A stretch of 62,915 bases of DNA from Sutterella sp. (GCF_030539355.1 NZ_JAUNSF010000006.1:996-63910); one strand, 5' to 3'; shown: positions 29,887-39,199, numbered from the stretch's first letter. Made by a program: numbers and translations. Notes: a model not told the origin generated them from the sequence alone.

Positions 29887-32298
29887 GTGCCGAAACTGCG
29901 CAGACTTCCCGCCGACTTCGAGATCCGCAGCCGGGGCTTCCGCTCCCCGCAGGCCTCGCTCAAGGGCGGCGAGCGCACCGAGGACCTCATCGCGTCCTAC
30001 GAGCTCGCCTGCCGCGCCGGCCGATCGATCCAGCCGATCGTGCGATCGATGGGCCTGCCCCTGGACTTCTCGAACGGGACGGGCGTGAGAATCGAGCAGA
30101 ACCAGGTGGTGCTCGTGCTTGAGAGCGCCGCGGTCCAGACGCGCCTCAAGAACCTTCAGAACCGGCTCCTCGAGAAACTCGTCGCCGACGGCGTTCCCGT
30201 CACGGGCATCAACTTCCGCGTGCGCGGCCGCCGGCGCCCCGTCGAGGAGGAGGAGAAGCCCGAGCCCGTGCGCACGCCGTCGATCATCGCGGCGGCTGAG
30301 CTGCACAATGCCGCGAAGAGCCTCATGAACCGCGATCTCGGCGCCCAGATCGAGGCCCTCGCGCGAACGCTCGAGCCCTCGGAGGGCGAGCTCCCCTTCT
30401 GCGTGCTGCAGTCTGCGGGCTCGCAGCGCGAGCGCTTGACGCGCCTCGGCGCCCTCGCCCGCGCCATCACGGAGAAGCTCCCGAATGCGCCCGGCATGAA
30501 CCTCATTCCCTCGGAGGAGAGGACCCGGGGGAACCCGGAGTTCGCGGCGGTCCGCGAGCGCATGCTTGCCCGCCTCGCGCGCCGTCAGGAGGCCGAGGCA
30601 GCCGCGGACGCGGCGACCTCCGCCATGAAGACGCTCACCGCGCGGCTCGACGACCTCGAGGCCCGCGTGCTTGCCGAGGAGACGGGCCTGCCCGAGAACT
30701 TCCGCCCGCTCGCCGACGAGGTGATCGCCCTCTCGAAGGACATCACCGTCGCGATCCGCGCGGCCGAGGAGTCGATCCGCGTGCTCGACGACCGCGCCGC
30801 GGAGGCCGAGCTTGAGAAGGCGAGAAAGAAGAAGGTGAAGACGGAGTCGACCTCGGCCGAGGCCGACGAGGAGGTCGCGACCGCACTCTCCGAGACGGGC
30901 ACGGCCTCGCCCGCGGCGGCGGCGCTCCGCGCCAACCTGCGCGACCAGACGCCGGCGCTGAAGAAATCCGTCCGCTCGGCCCGCGAGCTCATCGCGAAGG
31001 CGCTCAAAAGGCTCCCCTCTCCCGAGGAGACGCCCGAGCACGACGAGCGGCTTGCCGCGGAGCTCGCCCGCTTCGCCGCGCTCACCGCACGCGGCACGCG
31101 GCGCGGCGCCGCCGACCAGCAGGAGGCAATCAAGAACGCGCTCACCCCGGAGAGCACCCGCAGGCTCCTCGTCTGGGAGGAGCGGCAGGCAATCGAGGAC
31201 CGGCTCCACGAGATTGACGACGGATTCGCGGCGATGGAGAAGGCGCTCGACGACGACCGCGCCGTGCTCCGGATCCCGAGGAAGTTCACCGCGAGCGCGC
31301 TCGCCGCGGACTTCGCGGCGCTCAAATCAGTTGACGCGCGCCGCACGGCCGACATGGAGCGCCTCGGCGTCGAGTCCGCCGAGTCGGAGACCCTCGCCGA
31401 GGCCGTGGAGATCCTTGCCGAGGCCGCGGCCCACGGCGAGAGCGCCGCAAATCTCAGCCAGCGCGAGATCGGACAGAAGCGCGCCGCCGATGAACTGAAG
31501 AAGTTCCTGCGAGAGGTGCGCGTCGCGCTCGGGAGCCACCCGAACGAGCTGATCATCCCGAGCGAGGAGGAGGCCGCGGTCTCCAAAGAGGAGGCAGGGC
31601 TCCGCGAACGGCTCCTCGCCCGCCTCGCCGTCTGGAAGGAAAAGGAAGCCGCGCTCGCCGAGGCCGAGACCGCGCTCGCCAACGTCCGCAAGGTTCTTCA
31701 GTCTCCCCGCGACGGGGCCGTCCCGGGCACGGAGCTCGACGGCCGCGAGAAGGCGCTCCGCCATGCGTTCGCCCTCGCCGCGGCTGCAGCGGAGAAGATC
31801 TCTCCGGCGCTCACGGCTCCCGACTTTGACAAGGCCTCGGCCGAGGAGCTCCCCGGCGTAGTCCCGGATCTGAATGCCGGGAAGCCCGCAGGTCACGGAA
31901 AGGCCGCCGGGGCCCCGTCCGCTGCCCAGCCGTCGCTCTTCCCCGAGACCGTGCCGGTCGGGGACCTTGACGACCACACGGTCGAGCTTCTCGAGGCCAC
32001 CCGCGACATCCTTCCCGTCTGGGAGGACCGGCTGCCGAAGAAGCCCGTCCCCGAACTCATTCCGCCCGAGGAGGACTGCGTCAATGACGAGACGCTCCGT
32101 CTCGCGCGCACCCGCATGCTCGCCCGCGGCGAGCGCCGGGCCGCCCTGGAGGCGCGCCTCAGAGCCATTGACGAGGAGCTCAGGGCGGTTGAGGCTTTGC
32201 GCCACAATCCGTTGAGGAACCCCGCCGAGGTTGCCCGGCGCGCGAAGGCCGTGCTTGAGGAGGCCGACAGGTTCTCCGCGGATCTCGCGAAGAAGTGA
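29887..32298 (+). CDS. DciA/DUF721-like protein fused to four large helical repeats
   Basis: Residues about 30-115 match the DUF721/DciA fold, with LIASYELACRAGRSIQPIV, the strand VRIEQNQVVLVLESAAVQTR, LLEKLVADGVPVTGINFRVR. DciA supports loading or activity of the replicative helicase DnaB, and its gene commonly lies near lpxC and secA, as here. Ordinary DciA has 100-180 residues; this protein has 803. Residues about 168-803 contain repeating units of about 172 residues. Each has a helical lead-in, an L(I)P-x-EE element (205, 376, 554 and 723), a basic helix such as LRERMLARLARRQEAEAA and a long helical tail; the fourth unit is truncated. An in-frame TAA directly precedes the GTG start. The extension has no membrane segment or signal. 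Its function is unknown; a scaffold role at replication forks is speculation. Confidence 0.75.
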   Translation: MPKLRRLPADFEIRSRGFRSPQASLKGGERTEDLIASYELACRAGRSIQPIVRSMGLPLDFSNGTGVRIEQNQVVLVLESAAVQTRLKNLQNRLLEKLVADGVPVTGINFRVRGRRRPVEEEEKPEPVRTPSIIAAAELHNAAKSLMNRDLGAQIEALARTLEPSEGELPFCVLQSAGSQRERLTRLGALARAITEKLPNAPGMNLIPSEERTRGNPEFAAVRERMLARLARRQEAEAAADAATSAMKTLTARLDDLEARVLAEETGLPENFRPLADEVIALSKDITVAIRAAEESIRVLDDRAAEAELEKARKKKVKTESTSAEADEEVATALSETGTASPAAAALRANLRDQTPALKKSVRSARELIAKALKRLPSPEETPEHDERLAAELARFAALTARGTRRGAADQQEAIKNALTPESTRRLLVWEERQAIEDRLHEIDDGFAAMEKALDDDRAVLRIPRKFTASALAADFAALKSVDARRTADMERLGVESAESETLAEAVEILAEAAAHGESAANLSQREIGQKRAADELKKFLREVRVALGSHPNELIIPSEEEAAVSKEEAGLRERLLARLAVWKEKEAALAEAETALANVRKVLQSPRDGAVPGTELDGREKALRHAFALAAAAAEKISPALTAPDFDKASAEELPGVVPDLNAGKPAGHGKAAGAPSAAQPSLFPETVPVGDLDDHTVELLEATRDILPVWEDRLPKKPVPELIPPEEDCVNDETLRLARTRMLARGERRAALEARLRAIDEELRAVEALRHNPLRNPAEVARRAKAVLEEADRFSADLAKK
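30388..32295 (+). repeat. Four protein-level tandem repeats in the DciA-like fusion
   Basis: Marker elements NLIPSEE (205), LPSPEE (376), LIIPSEE (555) and LIPPEED (724) recur at intervals of about 171, 178 and 169 residues. Each is followed within 12-20 residues by an R/E-rich helix (RERMLARLARR, AELARFAALTARG, RERLLARLAVW, RTRMLARGERR). Preceding lead-ins also align. The DNA is diverged, so this is an old internal duplication. Confidence 0.7.
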
Positions 32299-32301
32299 CC
32301 G

Positions 32302-33363
32302 TCAGCCGTCGGTCAAGGTATAGAAGGTCCCCTTGCCGACGCCGTGCCGGGCGAGTCTTCCGGACTCGACCAGTTTCCTCAGGTGTTTGCCCAGCGTGAT
32401 GCGGCTCGCCCCCGTCTTCCTCACGAGATCGGCCATCCTGAAGCTTCGTACTTCGCGGGCGAGCATCAGGATCCGGAACGAGAGCTGCGGCACGTCCGAG
32501 AGCAACCAGTCTCCGTCCTCGATCCGTTTCTCAAGCCGCTGGGTCTCCCACCTGAGCACGTCAAGGAAGAACCTGAGCCAGTGCTCCCACTGCGGCTCCT
32601 CCGAACCGAGTGTCGTCTGTGTCCTCCTGAGGGAGAGGTAGTAGCCCCGCCTGCGCGTCTCCATCCCGCGCTCGAGCGACGCATAAGCGACGAACCCGTA
32701 GCCGCTTTTGAGCAGCAACAATGTGGTGAGCGCCCGGGCGAGACGGCCGTTGCCGTCCGCGAACGGATGAATCGCAAGGTACGCGGCAGCGAACATGCCG
32801 ATCGCGACGAGCGGATGCACCATGGGGTCCTCCGCCTGCCTGTGATACCACTCGAGGAGCTCCCGCATCAGCGCGGGCGTCTCGTCGGCCGGGGCGGTCC
32901 TCAGAACGACCCCGAGGCAGCGGCCCTCCGCATCAAACGCGGCGACGCTGTTGTCGACCGTCTTCCAGCGGCCCCGATGTGCGGCGTCCGCTTCCCCGTG
33001 CCCCGTGAGGATCGCATGCAGTTTGAGGACGGTCTCCTCGGTGACCGGCATGGCTCCCCAAGAGCCGAGGATTTTCTCCATGACCTCGGCGCAGCCGATC
33101 ACGTCCGCCTCGTCGGGCGAGAGGCACGGGCGGTCCGGGGCGGCGAGCACCTTCGCGACCTGCCGCTCGTCGAGCGCACTGCCTTCGATGCGCGTGGAGG
33201 CCGTGACGCTCTCAAGGAACGCCGTGCGCCTGAGCGCTGCGAAGCGCGCTGAAGCAGACGACTCACGCACCTTCCAGGCGCCCTTGAACTCATCGATCTC
33301 GCCGATGAGCCGGACGAGGTCCCCGGAGAATTTCATGCGGGTCGTGTCGAGACTGATCTTCAT
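32302..33363 (-). CDS. Fic domain protein (class II, self-inhibited type) with winged helix
   Basis: This is a Fic-family enzyme that probably transfers AMP from ATP to a protein hydroxyl group. The active motif HPFADGNGRLAR is complete at residues 199-210, with catalytic His199. An N-terminal inhibitory helix carries the S-x-x-x-E-G motif (S56-TRI-E60-G61), typical of class II enzymes held inactive by the Glu. The C-terminus (about 300-353) resembles a winged helix (DLVRKTGASRITLGKHLRKL), suggesting DNA binding and self-regulation. It has 353 residues. The gene lies between lpxC and the DciA-like fusion, ending 3 bases from the end of the latter. No separate antitoxin gene is seen. Confidence 0.93.
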   Translation of the reverse strand: MKISLDTTRMKFSGDLVRLIGEIDEFKGAWKVRESSASARFAALRRTAFLESVTASTRIEGSALDERQVAKVLAAPDRPCLSPDEADVIGCAEVMEKILGSWGAMPVTEETVLKLHAILTGHGEADAAHRGRWKTVDNSVAAFDAEGRCLGVVLRTAPADETPALMRELLEWYHRQAEDPMVHPLVAIGMFAAAYLAIHPFADGNGRLARALTTLLLLKSGYGFVAYASLERGMETRRRGYYLSLRRTQTTLGSEEPQWEHWLRFFLDVLRWETQRLEKRIEDGDWLLSDVPQLSFRILMLAREVRSFRMADLVRKTGASRITLGKHLRKLVESGRLARHGVGKGTFYTLTDG

Positions 33364-33380
33364 GAGTGCTGTTCTCTCAA

Positions 33381-33444
33381 GGATGCATATCCGTGGTCAT
33401 AAGGATGCAGAAGGATTCATAAATACACAGAACGGATGCATATC
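33381..33444 (-). promoter_or_regulatory. Phased repeats upstream of fic gene
   Basis: GGATGCATATC occurs at 33381-33391 and 33434-33444, with related GGATGCAG at 33403 and GGATTCATA at 33413. Starts are 22, 10 and 21 bases apart, close to whole helical turns. They surround the promoter at 33420-33448 and look like binding sites for a regulator, possibly the Fic protein itself. Confidence 0.55.
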
Positions 33445-33448
33445 TCAA
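33420..33448 (-). promoter_or_regulatory. Promoter of fic gene
   Basis: On the minus strand TTGAGA (33443-33448) and TATTTA (33420-33425) are separated by exactly 17 bases, 57 bases before the fic ATG. The right-hand GGATGCATATC repeat overlaps the -35 box. The area is clearly more A+T-rich than its surroundings. Confidence 0.6.
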
Positions 33449-33548
33449 CCGATCAATGAGAAAGGCGGCAGGAGAAAGCGAAAACCGCCCGCGGCACTTC
33501 ACCACGAGCGGCTTCATTGTCCTTGATTGACTTTGTCCTGCCGGTTCC

Positions 33549-34499
33549 TCACCGGAAGATCGGGTCCTTCAGGTCGTCGTCGTTCGCGTACTGGACCGCG
33601 GGCTGCGGCCAGAAGTCGACGGGGCAGTCCTTCGCGTGCTCGAAGGTCACCTCCTCCCAGGCGTCGGGCTCGGAGAGGAGTTTCCTCAGCAGCTGGTTGT
33701 TGAGCCCGTGGCCGGACTTCTCGGCGACGTAGTGCGCGAGAAGCGGGTGCCCGAGCACATAGAGGTCGCCCATCGCGTCGAGGATCTTGTGCTTCACGAA
33801 CTCGCCGGACTCGCGCAGGCCGCCCGGGTTGAGCACGCGGAACTCGTCCATCACGATCGCGTTCTCGAGCGACCCGCCCTGGGCGAGGCCGATGCGGCGG
33901 AGCATCTCCACGTCCTGCACGAAGCCGAAGGTGCGGCAGCGCGCCACGCTCTGCTCGTAGTTGACCTTGGAGAAGTCGATGTCGGCCGTCTGGTCGGTCG
34001 CGTCGATCGCGGGATGTCCGAAGGCGATGCGGAAGGAGAGGCGGAAGCCCTCGTGGGGCTCGAGCCGCGCGAGCTTGTCGCCCTCGCGGACCTCGATCGG
34101 GCGCTTGATGCGCACGAACTTCCTCGGCGCGTCCTGCTCGACGAGTCCCGCGCTGTGAATGAGGTACGCGAAGCTCGTCCCCGAACCGTCCATGATCGGG
34201 ATCTCGGGGGCGTTCACCTCGACGATGCAGTTGTCGACGCCCAAGCCGCTGAAGGCGCTCATCAGGTGCTCGATCGTCGCGACGGCCGCGCGCCCGATGT
34301 TCACCGTGGTCGCCATGCGGGTGTCGTTCACATTGAGCGGCTGCGCCGGGATGTCCACCGCCGGGGAAAGGTCCACGCGGCGGTAGAGAATGCCCGTGTT
34401 CACGGGCGCCGGACGGAGCACGAGACGGACCTTGCGGCCGCTGTGCAGTCCGATGCCCACTGCGGCGACGGATTCGCCGAGCGTTCGCTGACAGAACAT
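33549..34499 (-). CDS. lpxC: UDP-3-O-acyl-N-acetylglucosamine deacetylase
   Basis: LpxC is the committed zinc-dependent step of lipid A synthesis. The N-terminus [21 protein letters not shown] is typical. Zinc and catalytic residues lie in [33 protein letters not shown] and GHGLNNQLL. It has 316 residues, slightly longer than the E. coli enzyme, with a C-terminal tail of about 30 residues. It follows ftsZ by 17 bases, the standard end of the division cluster. No classic terminator is seen before the fic promoter region. Confidence 0.97.
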   Translation of the reverse strand: MFCQRTLGESVAAVGIGLHSGRKVRLVLRPAPVNTGILYRRVDLSPAVDIPAQPLNVNDTRMATTVNIGRAAVATIEHLMSAFSGLGVDNCIVEVNAPEIPIMDGSGTSFAYLIHSAGLVEQDAPRKFVRIKRPIEVREGDKLARLEPHEGFRLSFRIAFGHPAIDATDQTADIDFSKVNYEQSVARCRTFGFVQDVEMLRRIGLAQGGSLENAIVMDEFRVLNPGGLRESGEFVKHKILDAMGDLYVLGHPLLAHYVAEKSGHGLNNQLLRKLLSEPDAWEEVTFEHAKDCPVDFWPQPAVQYANDDDLKDPIFR

Positions 34500-34516
34500 G
34501 ACGGGGCTCCGCTTCT

Positions 34517-35725
34517 TCAGCTGCCCGAGCGCAGATAGGTCGGGATCGTGTAGCCCGTCGAGGAGGTCACCGTGGGAGCGGGCTCCTTCTTCGGGGCCTC
34601 GGTCTTTGCCGGGCCGTCGATGGTCGGGACGCGCGGCGCCTCACCCGAGGTCGCGGCCGCGGCCGCCTGGCCGAAGGTCGGGGGAACGTAGCCCGTGCCG
34701 CCGATCGTGGGGGCGACGCCGCCCGCGAGCTGCGTGCCAAGGTCGGGCGCGGCTCCGGTGTCGAGGTCCATCGGGCGGTCAAGGCCGGTCGCGACGACGG
34801 TGACGCGCACCTCGTCGCCCATCTCCTCGGAGATGGCCGAGCCGAAGATGACGTTGGCCTGCTTCTCGACGAAGGTGTTCAGAACGTTCATGCCCTCGCG
34901 GATCTCGGCGAGCGTGAGCGAGTCGTTGCCCGTGAAGTAGACGAGCATGCCGCGGGCGCCCTGGAGGTTCGCGCCCTCGAGGAGCGGGCAGGCGATGGCC
35001 TGCTCGGCCGCAACCTTCGCGCGGTCCGGGCCCGAGGCGGTGGCGAGACCGATGATGGCGCTGCCGCGCTCACTCATGACGGTCTTCAGATCCTCGAAGT
35101 CGACGTTGATCGTGCCCGGCGTGTGGATGATCTCGGCGATGCCGACGCAGGCCTTGTAGAGCACCTCGTTCGAGGTCTCGAAGCACTCGACCATCGTCGC
35201 GTTGGGCGGGCACTGCTCCTCGAGCTTTTCGTTCAGGATCACGATCATCGAGTCGACCTTGGCCTTCAGGTTCTCGATGCCGGTCTCGGCGGTGCGCATG
35301 CGGCGGGCGCCCTCGAAGCTGAAGGGCTTCGTGACGACGGCCACCGTGAGGATGCCGAGCTCGCGGGCGATCTCGGCGATCACGGGCGCGGCGCCCGTGC
35401 CGGTGCCGCCGCCCATGCCGGCGGTGATGAAGAGCAGGTTCGCGCCGCGGATCGCATCGGCGATCTGCTCACGCTTCTCCTGCGCGGCCGCGGCGCCGAT
35501 CTCGGGGCGGGCACCCGCGCCGAGGCCCGTGCTGCCGAGCTGAATGTTGACGTGCGCCTTCGAGCGCTGCAGCGCCTGATGATCCGTGTTGGCCGCGATG
35601 AACTCAATGCTCTTCGCGCCGTGGGTGATCATGTGCTCGACGGCATTGCCGCCGCCGCCGCCGACGCCGATCACCTTGATGACGGTCTTGAGCGGATCGA
35701 ATTCGGGAAGGACTTCAAAAGGCAT
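34517..35725 (-). CDS. ftsZ: Cell division GTPase FtsZ
   Basis: FtsZ is the tubulin-like GTPase that forms the division ring. The tubulin signature [20 protein letters not shown] is present near residue 105-125, with the T7 loop region [11 protein letters not shown] linker rich in Pro, Ala and Thr (about 325-388) leads to the conserved C-terminal peptide YTIPTYLR, the docking site for FtsA, ZipA and ZapD-type partners. It has 402 residues. A TATAAT box (35765-35770, minus strand) lies 40 bases upstream. Confidence 0.98.
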   Translation of the reverse strand: MPFEVLPEFDPLKTVIKVIGVGGGGGNAVEHMITHGAKSIEFIAANTDHQALQRSKAHVNIQLGSTGLGAGARPEIGAAAAQEKREQIADAIRGANLLFITAGMGGGTGTGAAPVIAEIARELGILTVAVVTKPFSFEGARRMRTAETGIENLKAKVDSMIVILNEKLEEQCPPNATMVECFETSNEVLYKACVGIAEIIHTPGTINVDFEDLKTVMSERGSAIIGLATASGPDRAKVAAEQAIACPLLEGANLQGARGMLVYFTGNDSLTLAEIREGMNVLNTFVEKQANVIFGSAISEEMGDEVRVTVVATGLDRPMDLDTGAAPDLGTQLAGGVAPTIGGTGYVPPTFGQAAAAATSGEAPRVPTIDGPAKTEAPKKEPAPTVTSSTGYTIPTYLRSGS

Positions 35726-35764
35726 GGCTCTTTAGCTACCTGTGGAGAAACGGTTTAACTTTTG

Positions 35765-35770
35765 ATTATA
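35765..35770 (-). promoter_or_regulatory. -10 box upstream of ftsZ
   Basis: A perfect TATAAT on the minus strand in the 125-base ftsA-ftsZ gap, where many bacteria have an internal ftsZ promoter. No good -35 is found at 16-18 bases. Confidence 0.5.
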
Positions 35771-35850
35771 GAAAATAGCCGGGAAGGTCTGTTCCCCGAG
35801 AGCGCCCGAAGCGCACGGAAATGACGCTTGCCCGCGTGTATACATCGGTT

Positions 35851-37089
35851 TCAGTAATCGCCCACGAAGAAGGTCTTCAGCTTCCCCATGAAGGAGAGTG
35901 ACCGGCGCGCGCCGTAGGCGCGCTCGGGGCCGTAGATCCGCTGCTCGATCGCGCAGCGTATGAGTCCCGCCGCGACGGCCGAGTCCGGCTTCTGCAGGAG
36001 AGGCGTCTCACCTTCCACCCCGAGCGGGATGCCGAGCCGCACGCGTTTGCCGAGGAACTTCTGCGCCTCCTCGACGAAGCCGGGGAGCTTCGCGCCGCCG
36101 CCCGTGAGGACGACGAGCCGTATGTCATCGAAGTGACCGGCCTTCACGAGCACGTCGCGGTAGTTGCGCAGCACGTTGATCGCGCGCGTCGAGAGCGTCT
36201 GCACGAGCAGGTCCCTTGAGTAGGAGCGCGAGGGAACGCCGCGGCGGTCGAACTGCACGAGCTCGTCGGGCAGCACCTCGTCACGGCGGCAGTCGCCGGC
36301 GTTGAGTTTCAGCTCCTCGGCCTCCTCGAGGTCAATGCCGAGCACGACCGAGAGATCGCCCGTGAAGAGCGACGCGCCGAAGGGGCGCACGCAGGAGAAC
36401 CGCGCGAGCCCGTCGGTGAAGACGATCATCGAGCTCGTCTCCGCGCCGATGTCTATGAGCGCCGTGCCGACCATGCGCTCGCTCTCGGTGAGCGCGGCCT
36501 TCGCCGCGGCCCAGGGATGGGGCTCGTACTCGAGGAGCTCGACGCCCGCGCGCTCGATGCAGCGCTTGAGGTTCTTCACATTGGACGAGGACCCGTAGAG
36601 CGCGTGCACGTTCGCCTCGAGCCTTTCGCCGACGAGTCCCTCGGGACGGTCGCTCACCACGTCGCCGCAGCGGAAGCCCTGCGGGATGAGCTTGAGCATC
36701 GTGCCGCCCCGCGCGCCGTGGATCGCCGACTGTCTTGCGTTCTCCTCGGCGAGATCCATGTCCTCGCGGGTCACCTCGCGGCCGCGCAGCACCGTCTGTC
36801 CCGAGCAGTTCGCGCTCTCGAGCGTTCCGCCGCCGATCGCGGTCCAGACGCCGAGGATCTGCACCTCGGCGGTGGCCTGCGCCTCGCGGATCGCCTCTCG
36901 GATTGCCTCCACGGCCTCGGAGACGATGTTGACGCACCCGTTGGCGACGCCGCGCGAGCGCTGGTCGCCGATGCCCATCACGCGCATCGTGCCGGGCTCC
37001 GCGCCGGGGCGGGCCACGAGACAGATCACCCTGTCCGAGCCCACGTCAAGCGCGGTGAAGAATTCCTGACTTTCCCTCTGCTGTTTCAT
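35851..37089 (-). CDS. ftsA: Cell division protein FtsA
   Basis: FtsA is the actin-like protein that ties FtsZ to the membrane. It starts with an ALDVGSDRVICLVA phosphate-loop strand and has IDIGAETSSMIVFTDG and VVLTGGGAKLPGF nucleotide motifs. The C-terminal amphipathic helix is seen in SFMGKLKTFFVGDY. The length of 412 residues is normal. Its start overlaps the ftsQ stop by 4 bases. A 125-base gap with a -10 box separates it from ftsZ. Confidence 0.97.
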   Translation of the reverse strand: MKQQRESQEFFTALDVGSDRVICLVARPGAEPGTMRVMGIGDQRSRGVANGCVNIVSEAVEAIREAIREAQATAEVQILGVWTAIGGGTLESANCSGQTVLRGREVTREDMDLAEENARQSAIHGARGGTMLKLIPQGFRCGDVVSDRPEGLVGERLEANVHALYGSSSNVKNLKRCIERAGVELLEYEPHPWAAAKAALTESERMVGTALIDIGAETSSMIVFTDGLARFSCVRPFGASLFTGDLSVVLGIDLEEAEELKLNAGDCRRDEVLPDELVQFDRRGVPSRSYSRDLLVQTLSTRAINVLRNYRDVLVKAGHFDDIRLVVLTGGGAKLPGFVEEAQKFLGKRVRLGIPLGVEGETPLLQKPDSAVAAGLIRCAIEQRIYGPERAYGARRSLSFMGKLKTFFVGDY

Positions 37090-38099
37090 TCGGCTCGCTG
37101 CGAATTCGTCTCGGCCGCGGTATTACCGCCGCCCGTTGTCTGGTTCACGGAGTCCGCGGCGTCGTCCGCGTCATCCCCGTCCTCGTTCTGCTGTCCTGTC
37201 GTTTCCGCGGACTCCGGCGCCTGCGCCGGGCGGGTGTTCTCGGCGAGGTACGCCTCGAGCGCCGCGCGGTCGGTCTTCCTCGCGGAGATCGCCCGGCGGT
37301 AGCGCGCGTCGATCGCCGAGGGCGGTCCGCCGAAGACCTCGACCATTCTCGGCCAGGCGGCGGCGACCTGCCGCAGGCGCTCCTCGAGCGCCGTGCCGGA
37401 GCGGTCGCGCCCGAGCTCGATCCGCGTGGGCGGCACCTCGGGCCCCTGCACCGTGAGCGACCACCCGCCGCGGTCGGAGAGCGCGATCTCCGTGATGCGG
37501 AAGGGGAGCCCCGAGAAAAGCGAGGAGAAGCGGCGCCAGCGGCGCAGAATCTCCGGCACTTCCTCGGCGGCGCCCGAGAAGCTCGGGAGCGCCCCCGCCT
37601 CCGCGCCCTCGTCGGGATTCGCGGCGAAGAGCTTTCCCTCGATGCTCACGAGGCGCCCGTCCTCGTACTGCGCCACGGCCTCGTAGACCTCCACCCGCAC
37701 GATCACCCGGTCGGGCCAGATGCGCCGCACGGCGGCGCGCTTCACCCACGGCACCGTCTCGGCGGCGGTGCGCACCTCCTCGAGGTTCACCGTGAAGAAG
37801 CTCCGGCCCTCGAGCACGGGCTCCACGGCCTCCTTGAGGCGCACGAGCGGCACCTTCGCGGTGTCGCCCTCCATCTCGAGGCGCTTGAGTCTCACGTAGT
37901 CCACGCGCTCGAGCTCCGGGATGTGCTCGACGCCGTACCAGATGCCGCAGCCGAGGAGAACCACGAGGAGGAAGGCAAGGAAACGCCTCAGGCCCCCCGC
38001 GCGTCGCCGGGCGGCCGCCTCCTCCGGGTCCTCCCCGAGCGGGATCTGGCGCAGCGCGCCGCCTCCCTGTTTGATCGCGATGAGCGCCTCGTCAGCCAT
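37086..38099 (-). CDS. ftsQ: Cell division protein FtsQ with acidic C-terminal tail
   Basis: FtsQ is a single-pass inner-membrane protein of the FtsQLB complex. The helix FLAFLLVVLLGCGIWYGV is near residues 40-57, followed by the POTRA domain (YVRLKRLEMEGDTAKVPLVR) and the beta domain (about 130-265). After the usual end, about 60 more residues are present: a polar, acidic, Gln/Asn-rich tail (APESAETTGQQNEDGDDADD and beyond) with no known counterpart. The product has 337 residues. The gene overlaps ftsA and follows ddlB by 31 bases. Confidence 0.95.
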   Translation of the reverse strand: MADEALIAIKQGGGALRQIPLGEDPEEAAARRRAGGLRRFLAFLLVVLLGCGIWYGVEHIPELERVDYVRLKRLEMEGDTAKVPLVRLKEAVEPVLEGRSFFTVNLEEVRTAAETVPWVKRAAVRRIWPDRVIVRVEVYEAVAQYEDGRLVSIEGKLFAANPDEGAEAGALPSFSGAAEEVPEILRRWRRFSSLFSGLPFRITEIALSDRGGWSLTVQGPEVPPTRIELGRDRSGTALEERLRQVAAAWPRMVEVFGGPPSAIDARYRRAISARKTDRAALEAYLAENTRPAQAPESAETTGQQNEDGDDADDAADSVNQTTGGGNTAAETNSQRAE

Positions 38100-38130
38100 C
38101 TCGCCCCTGGATCAGCTTCGGAAGTAAAGC

Positions 38131-39075
38131 TCAGTCCGTCTCGGCGAGGCCGAGCACCTTCATGCAGAGACCCGCGTAGTCGAGCCCCGTGGCACGCGCG
38201 GCCATCGGAACGAGCGAGTGCGGCGTCATGCCGGGCGAGGTGTTGATCTCGAGGAGCGCGAAGCTGCCGTCCGGGCGCTGCATCGCGTCGACGCGCGCCC
38301 AGCCGCGGCAGCCTATGGCGGCGAAGCCGCGCTCGCAGGCGTCCTGCAGCTCGCGCGTCTCTTGGTCGGTCAACTTCGCCGGGCACTCGTAGCGCACGCT
38401 GTCCGTGTAGTACTTGTTCTGGAAGTCGTAGCTTCCCTCGGGGGCGATGATTTCGATCACGGGCAGGGCCTTGCCGTCCACCAGGGCGATCGTGAGCTCG
38501 CGGCCGCGGATGTACTCCTCGACGAGCACCTCGCCGGCGTCATAGTCCGCGGCGTGCTTCACAGCCTCGCGGAGCACCTCGACCGAAAGCTTCCCGGCAT
38601 CAAGCTTCGTGACGCCGATCGACGAGCCGTCGTGGCCGGGCTTGACCACGAGACCCGTGGCGCCGAAGTCGCGGATGATCTGCGCGAGCTTCTCGTCGGT
38701 CGCATCGGCCGCGGTGATGCAGACGCCCGCGGGGACGGCGACGCCGGCGTCGCGCCAGAGCGTCTTCGTCATCTCCTTGTCCATCGCGATCGCGGAGGCC
38801 GCGACGCCCGGGCCCGTGTAGGGGAGGCCGATGCAGTTCATCAGGCCCTGCACGGAGCCGTCCTCGCCCAATTTGCCATGGAGCGCGATGAAGGCCGCGT
38901 CATAGCCGCCCTCCTCGAGCGCGCCCACGCTGTCCGTGGCCGGATCCCAGGTCTCGACCTCGAGACCCTTCGAGCGGAGCGCCTCGGTGACGCCCGTGCC
39001 CGAGAGAATCGAGACCTCGCGCTCGGACGAGATGCCGCCCATGAGGACGACGACGCGCTTCAGTTCATTCACCAT
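38131..39075 (-). CDS. ddlB: D-alanine--D-alanine ligase
   Basis: Ddl makes D-Ala-D-Ala for the peptidoglycan stem peptide. The ATP-grasp fold shows VVVLMGGISSEREVSILSG at the start, then LPYTGPGVAASAIAMDKEMT, GLVVKPGHDGSSIGVTK and LEINTSPGMTPHSLVP. The frame is open upstream, but AAGGAAGAA before the ATG at 39075 and homology fix the start, giving 314 residues. It stands between murC and ftsQ, as usual for this cluster. Confidence 0.96.
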   Translation of the reverse strand: MVNELKRVVVLMGGISSEREVSILSGTGVTEALRSKGLEVETWDPATDSVGALEEGGYDAAFIALHGKLGEDGSVQGLMNCIGLPYTGPGVAASAIAMDKEMTKTLWRDAGVAVPAGVCITAADATDEKLAQIIRDFGATGLVVKPGHDGSSIGVTKLDAGKLSVEVLREAVKHAADYDAGEVLVEEYIRGRELTIALVDGKALPVIEIIAPEGSYDFQNKYYTDSVRYECPAKLTDQETRELQDACERGFAAIGCRGWARVDAMQRPDGSFALLEINTSPGMTPHSLVPMAARATGLDYAGLCMKVLGLAETD

Positions 39076-39199
39076 TTGGATTCTTCCTTTCTGAAATTTT
39101 TCTTCTTCACGCCGCCCGCTTCTCCCGGACGGCGGCTCCCCTCTCCGTGCCTTCTCACGGTTCCGAGGGGAATTCAATGTGTTCTCTTCTGCCTGTCCG

